A DNA stretch of 64,000 nucleotides from an uncultured Massilia sp. (GTDB taxonomy: Bacteria; Pseudomonadota; Gammaproteobacteria; Burkholderiales; Burkholderiaceae_D). Position 1 is the first letter of the stretch; each line of letters starts with the position of its first letter. Shown in pieces: positions 38,183-47,267 of the stretch. The stretch covers positions 124,001 to 188,000 of the forward strand of contig NZ_CAJYEB010000035.1 of the NCBI RefSeq assembly GCF_913773735.1. The letters are read 5' to 3'. The notes below the pieces were generated by a model that had not been told where the DNA came from, searched no databases, and saw nothing but the letters and a program-made list of their open reading frames with translations. The translations under genes and the position numbers were made by a program.

Positions 38183-39496
38183 ATGAAAACCCGCCTGACC
38201 GCCATCGCTTCGCTGCTGCTCGCCACCGGCGCCGCCCATGCCGGCACCGCCGCCGGCACCCAGATCAGCAATACCGCCACCGCGACGTATACCGACTCGA
38301 CGTCGACGCAGCGCACCGCCACCTCGAACACCGTGGTCACCACCGTGCAGCAGGTCGCCGCCGTGACCCTGAGCGCCGGCTCGGCCAAGACGGCCGCCGC
38401 CAATACCACGGTCAGCTACGCCCACACCGTCACCAACACCGGCAACGGCGCCGACAGCTTCACCCTGTCGGCCCAGGAAAGCGGCGCATTCACGATGGCC
38501 GGCGTGCAGTTCTTCCTCGACGCCAACGGCGACGGCATCGCCGACAACGCCACCCCGATCACCAGCACCGGCAGCCTGGCGATCGGCGGCACCTTCAAGT
38601 TCGTCGCCGTCGCCACCCTGCCGGCCGGCGCCCAGACCAACGCCCAGCACACCCTGACGGTGAACGCGACCAGCGTCTTCAACAACACCGTGAAGGCCAG
38701 CGCCGCCGACACCACGACCGTCGGCACCGGCTCGAGCGTCGACATCACCGCCAACGCCGCGGGCAACAACGCCCTGGGCCACGGCGCCGGCGCCGAAGCC
38801 TCGGCGCAGGTCACCAACACCACCGCGCCGGGCACCCCGACCCGCTTCGTGCTGTACCTGAACAACAACGGCGGCAGCGCCGACACGTTCAACCTGAGCA
38901 GCAGCCTGGACAACAACACCTTCGGCACCGGCACCCTGCCGAACGGCTGGACCGTCGTGTTCCGCGACGTCAGCGGCGCCGTCATCACCAGCAGCACCGT
39001 CGCCGCCGGCGGCAGCAACCTGGTGTACGCCGACGTGACCCCGGCCGCGGGCGCCACCGCCGGCACCACCGACGTCTACTTCCGCGCGCTGTCCCCGACC
39101 TCGAACGTGAAGGACACGATCCACGACGCCGTCACCGTGGCCATCGGTGCGACCCAGGTCACGCTGGTCAAGACCCAGGCGATCGACGCGGCGTGCGACG
39201 GCACCGCCGACACCGCCTTCAGCACCGCGCCGATCGCCAGCGCGCTGCCGGGCGCCTGCATCCGCTACCAGATCACGGCGACCAACAACGGCACCACCGA
39301 CGTCACGCAAGTGCAGATCAAGGACGACATCCCGGCGAACACCACCTACTACGGCGGCACCAACCCGGTCACCGCCACGCTGGGTTCGATCCTGACGGTA
39401 CTGACCGGTCCGGTCACCAACCTGACCACCTCGGCCGTCACCCTGACCCCGGGCCAGTCGACCATGATGTCGTTCGGCGTGCGCATCAACCCGTAA
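38183..39496 (+). CDS. Exported repeat protein with DUF11 C-terminus
   Basis: The 437-residue protein starts at ATG 38183 (RBS AAGGAAT). The signal peptide ends near AHAG. The mature start reads GTQISNTATATYTD, which is also how the 39585 protein opens (QISNTASVTYAD). Thr/Ala/Asn-rich beta repeats run through the middle with two-copy wording (ANGDGIADN; NNNGGSADTF). A final DUF11 domain begins around VTLVKTQAIDAACDG. The composition suggests a secreted, possibly polymerising surface subunit. A GC-rich hairpin separates it from the next gene. Confidence 0.78.
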   Translation: MKTRLTAIASLLLATGAAHAGTAAGTQISNTATATYTDSTSTQRTATSNTVVTTVQQVAAVTLSAGSAKTAAANTTVSYAHTVTNTGNGADSFTLSAQESGAFTMAGVQFFLDANGDGIADNATPITSTGSLAIGGTFKFVAVATLPAGAQTNAQHTLTVNATSVFNNTVKASAADTTTVGTGSSVDITANAAGNNALGHGAGAEASAQVTNTTAPGTPTRFVLYLNNNGGSADTFNLSSSLDNNTFGTGTLPNGWTVVFRDVSGAVITSSTVAAGGSNLVYADVTPAAGATAGTTDVYFRALSPTSNVKDTIHDAVTVAIGATQVTLVKTQAIDAACDGTADTAFSTAPIASALPGACIRYQITATNNGTTDVTQVQIKDDIPANTTYYGGTNPVTATLGSILTVLTGPVTNLTTSAVTLTPGQSTMMSFGVRINP

Positions 39497-39529
39497 GCGC
39501 CGCCGCGCACCCGCCGCGTCGCCCCGATC

Positions 39530-39561
39530 GCCGCCCCCGCCGGCGGCGGCGGGGCGGCTTT
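39530..39561 (+). terminator. GC-rich hairpin between 38183 and 39585 genes
   Basis: GCCGCCCCCGCC and GGCGGGGCGGC pair almost perfectly, followed by only three T. It could act as a partial terminator, setting the ratio of the 38183 product to downstream genes. Confidence 0.45.
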
Positions 39562-39584
39562 CGTCCCTTCACCCCGTCGCCGCC

Positions 39585-42500
39585 ATGAAAAATCCGTTCA
39601 TCCGCCTGCTTCTCGCCTGCCTGCTGGCCGCGCTCGCCCCGTTCGCGTCCGCCCAGATCAGCAACACGGCCAGCGTCACCTACGCCGATCCGGCCCGGGC
39701 CGACGCGTCGCTGCGGTCGAACACGGTGACGGCGGCCGTCCCGGCCGGCGCCATGGCCGACACCATCGAGTACTTCACCGGCGCGGACTTCCGCACCCGC
39801 GCGCGCGTCACGATGACCGGCATGCAGCTCTACGTGCAGGCCACCGCCTCGGCCTGCAACGCCGATCCGATGCGCGCCGAGACGGTCGTCATCAGCATCC
39901 AGTCCAGCCGTACCGGCGATACCCAGGGCTACCCGGCCACCGAGACCGGCCCGAACACCGGCATCTTCCGCATCGCCTCCCCGGCGGCGCGCACCACGGC
40001 CCCCTCGGCGGCGGCCACGGGCGCCGACGACGGCGCGGGCGGCAAGAAAGGCACGTCCGGCGCGGGCGCCGGCGCCACCAGCCAGGAAGGCGCCGTCGCC
40101 GCGATGGCCGACGACACGCTGGTCGCCTCCGTCGCCAGCTGCGGCAAGGGCTTGGTCACCACCTCGATCCTGGTCGACCCGCGCGGCATCGTGTTCGACA
40201 GCGCCACCGGCCTGCCGCTGGCCGGCGCCCGCGTCACCCTGATCGACGTCACCGGCGCCGGCAACGGCGGCATCGCCAACGGCGCGGCCGCGGTGTTCGA
40301 CGTCGACGGCACCACCCCGTATCCGAGCACCGTCGTCAGCGCCAGCGACGGCAGCTACCGCTTCCCGCTGGTCGCGCCCAGCCTGTACAAGATCCAGGTC
40401 GTGGCGCCGACCAACTACACCTTCCCGTCCAGGGTCGAGCCGGGCAAGCTCCCGTCCGACCGCGACATCCACCTGTACGGCTCGTTCGGCGGCGAGTTCA
40501 CCGTCAGCGTCGAGACCGGCGCCGTCAGCATCGACCTGCCGCTCGACCCGGTCCCCGGCATGCTCTACCTCGAGAAGATGGCGTCGCGCTCGACCGCCGA
40601 GATCGCCGACTTCGTCGACTACACGATCCGCGTGCACAATAGCGGCGACCAGGACCTCGGCGGCGTGGCCGTCGACGATGCGCTGCCGGCGGGCTTCCGC
40701 TACGAGCCGGGCACGCTGCGCCTGGACGGCGCCGTCCGTCCGGATCCGTCGGGCAGCGCCGGCAGGCTGCACGCCGACGTCGGCACCGTGCCGGCCGGCG
40801 GCGTGGCCGTGCTGCGCTACCGCGTGCGGATCGGCGCCGGCGCGCTGCAGGGCGACGGCATCAACCGCGCCGTCGCCAGCAGCCGCGCGCCGCTGGCCTT
40901 GGTCAGCAGCGTGGCCGCGGCCAAGGTCAAGGTCCTGCCGGGCGTCTTCAGCGAAAAAGGCTTCATCGTCGGCAGCGTGTTCGCCGACTGCGACGGCGAC
41001 GGCCTGCGCGGCCCGCGCGAACCGGGCATCGCCGGCGTGCGCGTCTGGCTCGAGGACGGCAGCTGGTCGCAGACCGACGCCGAAGGCCGCTACAGCTTCG
41101 CCGACGTGCGTCCGCGCACCCATATCGCCAAGCTCGACGGCGCCACGCTGCCGGAAGGCGCCGAGCTGCAGGGCACGTCGCAGCGCAATGCCGGCGACCC
41201 GGGCAGCCTGTTCGTCGACCTCAAGGACGGCGAGCTGGCCAAGGCCGACTTCGCCGTCGCCGGCTGCAGCGCCGACCTGCGCGGCGCCATCGCGGCGCGC
41301 CGCCAGGCCGCCCGCGCCGCCCTGGAAGCGGCCGCGCGCCTGGCCGACCAGGCCGCCACGGCCGCCGCGCAGGCGTCGGCGCGCCAGCCGGCGCCCGCCG
41401 CCGCCGTCGCCCTCGACCAGCTCGACAACACCCTCGCCTTCGTCGGCCTGGAAGACGGCGCCGTGCTGGCCCAGGCCCAGGCGAACGTGCGCGTGAAAGG
41501 CACCGCCGGTTCGACCTTCACCCTGGCGGTGAACGGCGTCGACGTGCCGGACGGCCGCATCGGCCAGCGCAATACCGTCGCCAGCCGCCAGATGCAGAGC
41601 TGGGAATACGTCGGCGTCGCCCTCCAGCCGGGCCGCAACACCCTCGAACTGCGCCAGAAGGACCAGTTCGGCAACGCCCGCGGCAGCCGCAGCATCGCCG
41701 TGATGGCGCCGGGCGCCCTGGCGCGCATCCGCCTGGAACTGGAAAACCACCGCGTCGCCGCCGACGGCCGCGCGCTGGCCCTGCTGCACGTGCGCCTGGA
41801 GGACGCGCACGGCGTGCCGGTCGCCGAGCGCACCCCGCTGACGCTGGAAGCCGCCCGCGGCGCCTGGCTGCAGGCCGACCTCGACCCGCGCGAAGCGGGC
41901 CTGCAGGCCTTCGTCGAAGGCGGCAGCGCCGACTTCGCCCTGCGCGCCCCGCTGGAAGCCGGCGACGTGGTCGTGCGCGCCGCCAGCGGCACCGTGCAGG
42001 CGCAGGCCGAGCTGTCCTTCGTGCCGGACCTGCGCCCGCTGGTCGCCGCCGGCGTGGTCGATACCGCGATCGGCCTGAACCGGGTCAAGGGCAACGTCAC
42101 CGATCCGGTACGCGCGTTCGACGGCTTCGAGGACGCGCTGCGCCACGTTTCGAACGGCAACACCGAGATCGGCGGCCGCGCCGCGATGTTCGCCAAGGGC
42201 AAGGTGGCCAAGGACACGCTGCTGACCCTGTCCTACGATTCCGACAAGGTGTCCGAACAGAAGCTGTTCCGCGACCTGGATCCGAACGCCTACTACCCGG
42301 CCTATGGCGACGACGCCCAGCGCGGCTTCGACGCCCAGTCGACCAGCCGCCTGTACCTGCGCGCCGACCACGACAAGTCCTGGGTCATGTACGGCGACAT
42401 CACGCCGCCGGGCGCCACGCCGGCGCGCAACCTTGGCGCCTACAACCGCGCCCTGACCGGCCTGCGCCAGCACTACGAATCGGGCAACCTGCTCGTCGAC

Positions 42501-44498
42501 GCGTTCGCCAGCCGCGACAGCAGCCGCCAGATGGTCGAGGAAATCGCCGCCAACGGCACCTCGGGCCCCTACAACACCGGCAGCGGCGTGATGGTCATCA
42601 ACAGCGAGCGCATCGAGATCGTCGTGCGCGACCGCAACCAGACCGGCGTGATCCTGTCGCGCAAGGCGCAACAGCGCTACGTCGACTACGACATCGAGCC
42701 GCTGACCGGCCGCATCCTGTTCCGCGCCCCGGTCGCCAGCCTCGACGAATTCCTCAACCCGGTGTCGGTGCGCATCAGCTACGAGATCGACCAGGGCAGC
42801 CCGCGCTTCTGGACCGCCGGCGTCGCCGCGCAATACCGCGTCGGCAAGTTCGCCGAGATCGGCGGCGCCTACGTCGACGACCGCAACCCGGCCGCCCCGT
42901 CCACGCTGGCCAGCCTGAACGCCACCGTGCGTCCGGACGACAAGACCACGGTGATCGTCGAAGGCGCCCGCATGGACAGGGCCGGCATCGACGGCAACGC
43001 CGCCCGCTTCGAGGCGGTGCGCGTGGACGGCAAGCTGGAATCGCGCGTGTTCGGCGGCCGCGCCGACCTGAACTTCGACAACCCGTCGGCGAACCTGCCG
43101 CGCGGCCGCGTCGAGGCCGGCGCCCGCCTGCGCTGGCAGGCCACCGACAAGGTCGTCGTGGCCGGCGAAGCCCTGCACACCGAAGACCTCACCAGCGGCG
43201 CGCGCCGCGACGGCGTGCAGGTCTCGGCCGGCTATGCCTTCGGCAACGGCGTGCGCGTCGAAGCCGGCGTGCGCCGCGCCCACGAAACGGCCGGCGACGC
43301 CGCCACCGTGCTGGCCCAGCCGGACCTCACCAGCGTGCGCGCCAAGGTCGCGGCCCAGGTGCCGGGCCTGCCGCAGGCCGGCGTCTACGCCGAGGCCGAG
43401 CAGGACGTGCGCGACAGCGGCCGCCGCATGCTGGCCCTCGGCGGCGACTACCGCTTCGCCGGCGGCAGCCGCGTGTACGGCCGTCACGAACTGATCAGCA
43501 GCCTGGTCTCGAACTATGCGCTGAACGACGGCCAGCAACGCAACGCCACCGTGTTCGGCATCGATACCGACTACATGAAGGATGGCCGCATGTTCTCCGA
43601 ATACCGTGCCCGCGGCGCCGACCTGGGCTTCGCCGGCGCCGGCGGCCGCCAGGCCGAAGCGGCCCTCGGCCTGCGCAACCTGTGGCAGATCGCCGACGGC
43701 GTGCGCGGCAGCACCAGCGTCGAGCGCGTGCGCGTGCTGTCCGGTTCGGCCGCCAACGAAGCCGTGGCCGTCGCCGGCGCGATCGAATACAGCCGCACCC
43801 CGGCGCTGCGCGCCAACGCGCGCCTGGAACTGCGCCATGCCCAGGACAGCGACAACGTGCTGTCCACGCTGGGCCTGGCGTACCGCCTGAGCGAGACCTG
43901 GAGCTTCCTCGGCAAGAACACCCTGGCCGCCAGCCGCAGCCGCGCCACCGATGCCATGCGCGTCAACGAACTGCTGCAGAGCGGCGTGGCCTACCGGGCG
44001 CTGGAAACGCTGGGCTGGAACGGCCTGGCCAAGTACGAATACAAGCTGGAGCGCGACGACGGCCTGGCCGCCATGAAGCGCGCCGTGCATACGGTCGCCG
44101 TCAACGCCAACTGGCAGCCGACCCGCGAGACCGTGTTCTCGGCCCGCTACGCCGCCAAGCACGCGCTGGACCGCTCCGCCGGCCTGCCCAACCGCGCCAT
44201 CGGCCAGCTGGCCAGTGCCCGCGTCACGCACCAGCTCGGCGCGGACTGGGACGTGGGCGTGGTCGGCCAGGTGCTCGTCAGCGGCGCGCGTCGCGCCCGC
44301 CAGTTCGGCGCCGGCATCGAGGCGGGCTACCAGCTGCGCACCAATACCTGGGTCTCGGCCGGCTACAACGTGCTGGGCTTCCGCGAGCGCGACCTGGCCG
44401 AGGGCAACGCCACCGCCAAGGGCCTGTACGTCCGCCTGCGCATGAAGTTCGACGAGCGCACGCTGGAAAACCTGCTGTCCCCGAACGCCTCCCACTAA
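39585..44498 (+). CDS. Giant surface protein: DUF11, SdrD_B and predicted outer-membrane barrel
   Basis: The protein has 1637 residues. A signal peptide ends near SAQ (about 24), then QISNTASVTYAD as in the 38183 product. A DUF11 domain lies at about 325-450 and an SdrD_B/CNA-B-like domain at about 455-560 (SVFADCDGDGLRGPREPGIAG). An Ala-rich helical linker is near 570-605, and Ig-like segments at about 620-820. The last roughly 770 residues are rich in alternating aromatic/polar beta-strands, as in outer-membrane barrels (RLYLRADHDKSWVMYGD, LSARVTHQLG-like strands; C-terminus ...LENLLSPNASH). The predicted topology resembles a secreted ligand fused to, or threaded through, its own anchor. 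I recognise the domains but not a named family. It could be a secretion/assembly platform for its neighbours. Confidence 0.78.
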   Translation: MKNPFIRLLLACLLAALAPFASAQISNTASVTYADPARADASLRSNTVTAAVPAGAMADTIEYFTGADFRTRARVTMTGMQLYVQATASACNADPMRAETVVISIQSSRTGDTQGYPATETGPNTGIFRIASPAARTTAPSAAATGADDGAGGKKGTSGAGAGATSQEGAVAAMADDTLVASVASCGKGLVTTSILVDPRGIVFDSATGLPLAGARVTLIDVTGAGNGGIANGAAAVFDVDGTTPYPSTVVSASDGSYRFPLVAPSLYKIQVVAPTNYTFPSRVEPGKLPSDRDIHLYGSFGGEFTVSVETGAVSIDLPLDPVPGMLYLEKMASRSTAEIADFVDYTIRVHNSGDQDLGGVAVDDALPAGFRYEPGTLRLDGAVRPDPSGSAGRLHADVGTVPAGGVAVLRYRVRIGAGALQGDGINRAVASSRAPLALVSSVAAAKVKVLPGVFSEKGFIVGSVFADCDGDGLRGPREPGIAGVRVWLEDGSWSQTDAEGRYSFADVRPRTHIAKLDGATLPEGAELQGTSQRNAGDPGSLFVDLKDGELAKADFAVAGCSADLRGAIAARRQAARAALEAAARLADQAATAAAQASARQPAPAAAVALDQLDNTLAFVGLEDGAVLAQAQANVRVKGTAGSTFTLAVNGVDVPDGRIGQRNTVASRQMQSWEYVGVALQPGRNTLELRQKDQFGNARGSRSIAVMAPGALARIRLELENHRVAADGRALALLHVRLEDAHGVPVAERTPLTLEAARGAWLQADLDPREAGLQAFVEGGSADFALRAPLEAGDVVVRAASGTVQAQAELSFVPDLRPLVAAGVVDTAIGLNRVKGNVTDPVRAFDGFEDALRHVSNGNTEIGGRAAMFAKGKVAKDTLLTLSYDSDKVSEQKLFRDLDPNAYYPAYGDDAQRGFDAQSTSRLYLRADHDKSWVMYGDITPPGATPARNLGAYNRALTGLRQHYESGNLLVDAFASRDSSRQMVEEIAANGTSGPYNTGSGVMVINSERIEIVVRDRNQTGVILSRKAQQRYVDYDIEPLTGRILFRAPVASLDEFLNPVSVRISYEIDQGSPRFWTAGVAAQYRVGKFAEIGGAYVDDRNPAAPSTLASLNATVRPDDKTTVIVEGARMDRAGIDGNAARFEAVRVDGKLESRVFGGRADLNFDNPSANLPRGRVEAGARLRWQATDKVVVAGEALHTEDLTSGARRDGVQVSAGYAFGNGVRVEAGVRRAHETAGDAATVLAQPDLTSVRAKVAAQVPGLPQAGVYAEAEQDVRDSGRRMLALGGDYRFAGGSRVYGRHELISSLVSNYALNDGQQRNATVFGIDTDYMKDGRMFSEYRARGADLGFAGAGGRQAEAALGLRNLWQIADGVRGSTSVERVRVLSGSAANEAVAVAGAIEYSRTPALRANARLELRHAQDSDNVLSTLGLAYRLSETWSFLGKNTLAASRSRATDAMRVNELLQSGVAYRALETLGWNGLAKYEYKLERDDGLAAMKRAVHTVAVNANWQPTRETVFSARYAAKHALDRSAGLPNRAIGQLASARVTHQLGADWDVGVVGQVLVSGARRARQFGAGIEAGYQLRTNTWVSAGYNVLGFRERDLAEGNATAKGLYVRLRMKFDERTLENLLSPNASH

Positions 44499-44519
44499 TC
44501 GAGAACAGGACCGATCGCC

Positions 44520-46190
44520 ATGACCTTCCTGCACCCACGCTTCGCCCGCCTGCTGCTGGCCCTCGCCCTGGCACTGGCCCTGGCATTGGGCGCCGCCACC
44601 TCCGCCCACGCCGCCTGCACCACCACCGGCGCCTGCGTCACCGCCGGCCCGCGCCTGGCCAGCGTCGACACCGGCAGGAGCGCCCTGCTCAACCCGCTGC
44701 TCGGCAGCCTGCTCGGCACCCAGCTGGCGGTCAACGCCGTCGACTGGAACGCGCTGGCCCAGGGCAACGTCAAGGCGCTGGGATTCCTCAACGCCCTGCA
44801 GGCGAGCGCCAACGTGTCGTCGCCGTCGCAGGCGCTGTCGAGCAACCTGACGCTGGCGCAGGTCACCGCCGCGCTGGGCGCCGCGGCCCAGGCCGAGGCC
44901 AACGTCGGCCTGGCGAGCGCGCTGCAGGCGCTGGCCTCGCAGCTGGGCGGCGCCGGCGCCACGGTGCGCGTGGGCGACCTGCTCAAGCTCACGGCCGACG
45001 CCTCCACGCTCGGTGCGAACACGATCAATTCGCTCGACATGCTGATGGGCCTGATCCAGCTGTACAACCACCGCAACGTGCTGTTCACGCCGACCCCGGT
45101 CGGCATCTCCGGCGGCCTGCTGGGCCAGGCCGGCCTCGTGAACAACCTGTCGCTGTACGCGCAGGTGATCGAGCCGCCCGTCTATACCTGCGGCCCGACC
45201 GGCTCCTCGTTCCATTCGGCGGCGATCCGCCTGAAGCTGAAGCTCGACCTGGTGACGCTGAGCCCGTCCGTCAAGCTGCTGACCGACCTCGGCCTGAGCG
45301 CCCAGGTCGCCATCGGCAAGCTCGACGTCTACCTGGAGGTCGCCCGCGGCGGCGGCACGCTGTCGGCGGTGGACGCCGTCAGCCGCGCCGTCACCCTGCA
45401 GGTGGCCCCGGGCGTGGCCAGCGCCTACATCGGCAGCATCGCCGACGGCGTCTTCTTCAACCGCACCCGCACCCTGAGCGCCGCGGACGTCGACTACGGC
45501 CAGATCGGCACCCTGGTGCTGGCCGGCGTCAACGTCGCGATCGAAGCCAGGAGCGCCGCGATCGGCCAGGCGCCGTTCGCCACCGGCGTGACGATGTCGG
45601 GCACCTTCCCCCAGACGCGCACGGTCGGCACCAGCGCCGTGTTCGTCGCCAACCTGGCCGACACCCTGGTCGGCAACCTGGCGATCCGCACCAGCGGCAT
45701 CACGGCCATCGTCGGCGTCCTGCTGTCGGACACGGTGACGGCGGCGCTCAAGACCATCATCGTCGGCGCCGTGTCGCCCGTCATCCGCCCGGTGCTGTCG
45801 GGCGTGGCCGATCCGCTGCTCAAGCTGCTCGGCATCGGCCTCGGCGAGATCGTGGTCACCGTGGAGGGCATCTGCCAGGCCTGCGACGACTTCAAGCTGA
45901 CCAAGACGGTCGACAAGGCCGATGCCTCGCCCGGGACCACGCTGACCTACACGATCGCATTCCAGAATTCCGGCTCCACGACATTGAACGATCTCAAGAT
46001 CGTCGACGCCACGCCGGCCTATACCACCTATGCGGCCAGCGCCTGCGGCGCCCTGCCGGCCGGCCTGACGGGCTGCACGGTCGCGGCCAAGCCCGCCGCC
46101 GGCGCCGCCGGCACGATCGAATGGCGTTTCACGGGCACGCTGGCGCCGGGCGCGACCGGCAGCGTGACGGTCAGCGTCCAGGTGCAATAA
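44520..46190 (+). CDS. Exported protein with C-terminal DUF11 domain
   Basis: The 556-residue protein starts at ATG 44520, 21 bp after the barrel gene. A signal peptide (Leu/Ala-rich, cleavage near AHA, about 31) is followed by a long Ala/Leu/Val-rich helical and repetitive region without Trp/Tyr-rich strands. Four early or middle Cys residues could form disulfides (CTTTGACVT; CQACDDF). Residues about 455-556 are a DUF11 domain (DDFKLTKTVDKADASPGTT). The central part is unassigned. Co-orientation and shared DUF11 domains suggest one assembly with the preceding three proteins. Confidence 0.75.
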   Translation: MTFLHPRFARLLLALALALALALGAATSAHAACTTTGACVTAGPRLASVDTGRSALLNPLLGSLLGTQLAVNAVDWNALAQGNVKALGFLNALQASANVSSPSQALSSNLTLAQVTAALGAAAQAEANVGLASALQALASQLGGAGATVRVGDLLKLTADASTLGANTINSLDMLMGLIQLYNHRNVLFTPTPVGISGGLLGQAGLVNNLSLYAQVIEPPVYTCGPTGSSFHSAAIRLKLKLDLVTLSPSVKLLTDLGLSAQVAIGKLDVYLEVARGGGTLSAVDAVSRAVTLQVAPGVASAYIGSIADGVFFNRTRTLSAADVDYGQIGTLVLAGVNVAIEARSAAIGQAPFATGVTMSGTFPQTRTVGTSAVFVANLADTLVGNLAIRTSGITAIVGVLLSDTVTAALKTIIVGAVSPVIRPVLSGVADPLLKLLGIGLGEIVVTVEGICQACDDFKLTKTVDKADASPGTTLTYTIAFQNSGSTTLNDLKIVDATPAYTTYAASACGALPAGLTGCTVAAKPAAGAAGTIEWRFTGTLAPGATGSVTVSVQVQ

Positions 46191-46272
46191 GCGTCAGCGC
46201 GGAATCGAATAAATCGATATTTTCGATAAAAACGATAGATTGGTCTGTCAATTTTTGTTACGAAAAAAGCAT

Positions 46273-46296
46273 TGAGCAATGTGCATAACATTGTCA
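46273..46296. promoter_or_regulatory. Operator-like palindrome
   Basis: CAATGT-GCATA-ACATTG (46277-46293) is a perfect 6-bp inverted repeat with a 5-bp centre, and the flanking TTGA/TCAA extends the symmetry imperfectly. It lies about 80 bp after the last DUF11 gene. Confidence 0.45.
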
Positions 46297-46457
46297 ACAT
46301 GCAGCAATGAAAGCGGCAGCATGTGATAATTCGATAGAATTTGTCCCGTCTTTACAACTCCATGAGTTTTTGAAATTATTTTTGCGAAAAGCATGAGTAC
46401 GGGGGACAAAAAGTGCTTAAAATAAACATTGCGAACATAATGTAGGGAGGGGATGTG

Positions 46458-46520
46458 ATGAAGATTGAGATTCCCTCGCCACACGGCATCGGTAACAAAC
46501 ACCACGCAGGAATGCGGTAA
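46458..46520 (+). CDS. Possible 20-residue leader peptide or small protein
   Basis: The ORF starts at ATG 46458 behind GGGAGGGG and ends at TAA 46520. It encodes a short basic peptide with two adjacent His. A weak promoter (CATAAT at 46436-46441) lies upstream. Only the ribosome-binding site supports it; it could be a leader controlling the HTH-REC gene. Confidence 0.3.
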   Translation: MKIEIPSPHGIGNKHHAGMR

Positions 46521-46557
46521 GGGATGGGAACGATCGGCATGCCCCATCTAATAATGC

Positions 46558-46585
46558 TTGACAGCACCAACTGACCACGTAAAAT
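46558..46585 (+). promoter_or_regulatory. Sigma-70 promoter of the HTH-REC gene
   Basis: TTGACA (46558-46563) and TAAAAT (46580-46585) are 16 bp apart. The predicted start (about 46592) is almost at ATG 46594, so the mRNA would be leaderless or nearly so. Confidence 0.65.
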
Positions 46586-46593
46586 CGGAAAAT

Positions 46594-47220
46594 ATGAAAT
46601 TGCAAAGCAGCCAAAACGCGCGGGAGCAAAGCTACGACGCATCGGATTTCTGCTCCACCAAGGAGGCAGCGACGATGCTCGGCGTATCGCACCGTACCGT
46701 GCAGCTGTGGGTCGAGAACGGCGTGCTGCAGGCATGGAAGACGGCGGGCGGCCACCGGCGCATCGCGCTGGCTTCGGTCAACCGGCTGGTCGACCAGCGC
46801 AGCCACGCGATCCAGGCCCCGGCCGCCGGGCAGGCGGAACACGCCGGCAGGAAAGTGCTGCTCGTCGACGACGACTCCACCATGCTGCGCCTGTACGAGC
46901 TCGAAATGGCCGGCTGGGACCTGCCGCTCGAGGTCACGAAGGCCAGCAACGGCTTCGAGGCCCTGATCCGCATCGGCGAAACCCGGCCCGACCTCCTGAT
47001 CAGCGACCTCAGCATGCCGGGCATGGACGGGTTCCGGATGATCCGCACGCTGCGCACCGACCAGTCTTATGCGAACATGGCGATCATCGTGATCAGCGGC
47101 CTCGATCGCGCGACGATCAAGTCGATGGGTTTGCCCGAAGATATCCCGGTGTTTTCCAAGCCGGTGCCGTTCGCGGAACTGCACCGTGCGGTCAACCAGG
47201 TCCTTCGTCCGGCGGCTTGA
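46594..47220 (+). CDS. MerR-type HTH / response-regulator receiver fusion
   Basis: The 208-residue cytosolic protein has an N-terminal excisionase/MerR-type winged helix (FCSTKEAATMLGVSHRTVQLWVENG, HRRIALASV; about 18-72). After a short linker comes a CheY-like receiver (LLVDDDSTMLRLYE; phospho-Asp in LLISDLSMPGMDGF; Lys in FSKPVPF). Putting the DNA-binding domain before the receiver is the reverse of the usual order. It probably binds DNA in a phosphorylation-dependent way. The histidine kinase 47 bp downstream is the likely partner. The start follows the -10 box by only 8 bp. Confidence 0.83.
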   Translation: MKLQSSQNAREQSYDASDFCSTKEAATMLGVSHRTVQLWVENGVLQAWKTAGGHRRIALASVNRLVDQRSHAIQAPAAGQAEHAGRKVLLVDDDSTMLRLYELEMAGWDLPLEVTKASNGFEALIRIGETRPDLLISDLSMPGMDGFRMIRTLRTDQSYANMAIIVISGLDRATIKSMGLPEDIPVFSKPVPFAELHRAVNQVLRPAA

Positions 47221-47267
47221 GCCATTTCGTTCAGTGAAAGCTTACGTCATGCCCTTAACGAGAGACC

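Larger units (their letters stand above)
46191..46593. other. AT-rich regulatory intergenic region
   Basis: About 400 bp, far AT-richer than the genes on either side. It contains a palindrome (46273-46296), a tiny ORF with a strong ribosome-binding site (46458-46520) and a consensus promoter (46558-46585). The remainder has no recognisable gene; stop codons are frequent in all frames. Confidence 0.6.

Noticed and set aside
39486..46187. A 2233-codon open frame on the minus strand
   Set aside because: It is the antisense of the DUF11 cluster, in which high GC suppresses stops. The plus-strand genes have signal peptides, ribosome-binding sites and recognisable domains.
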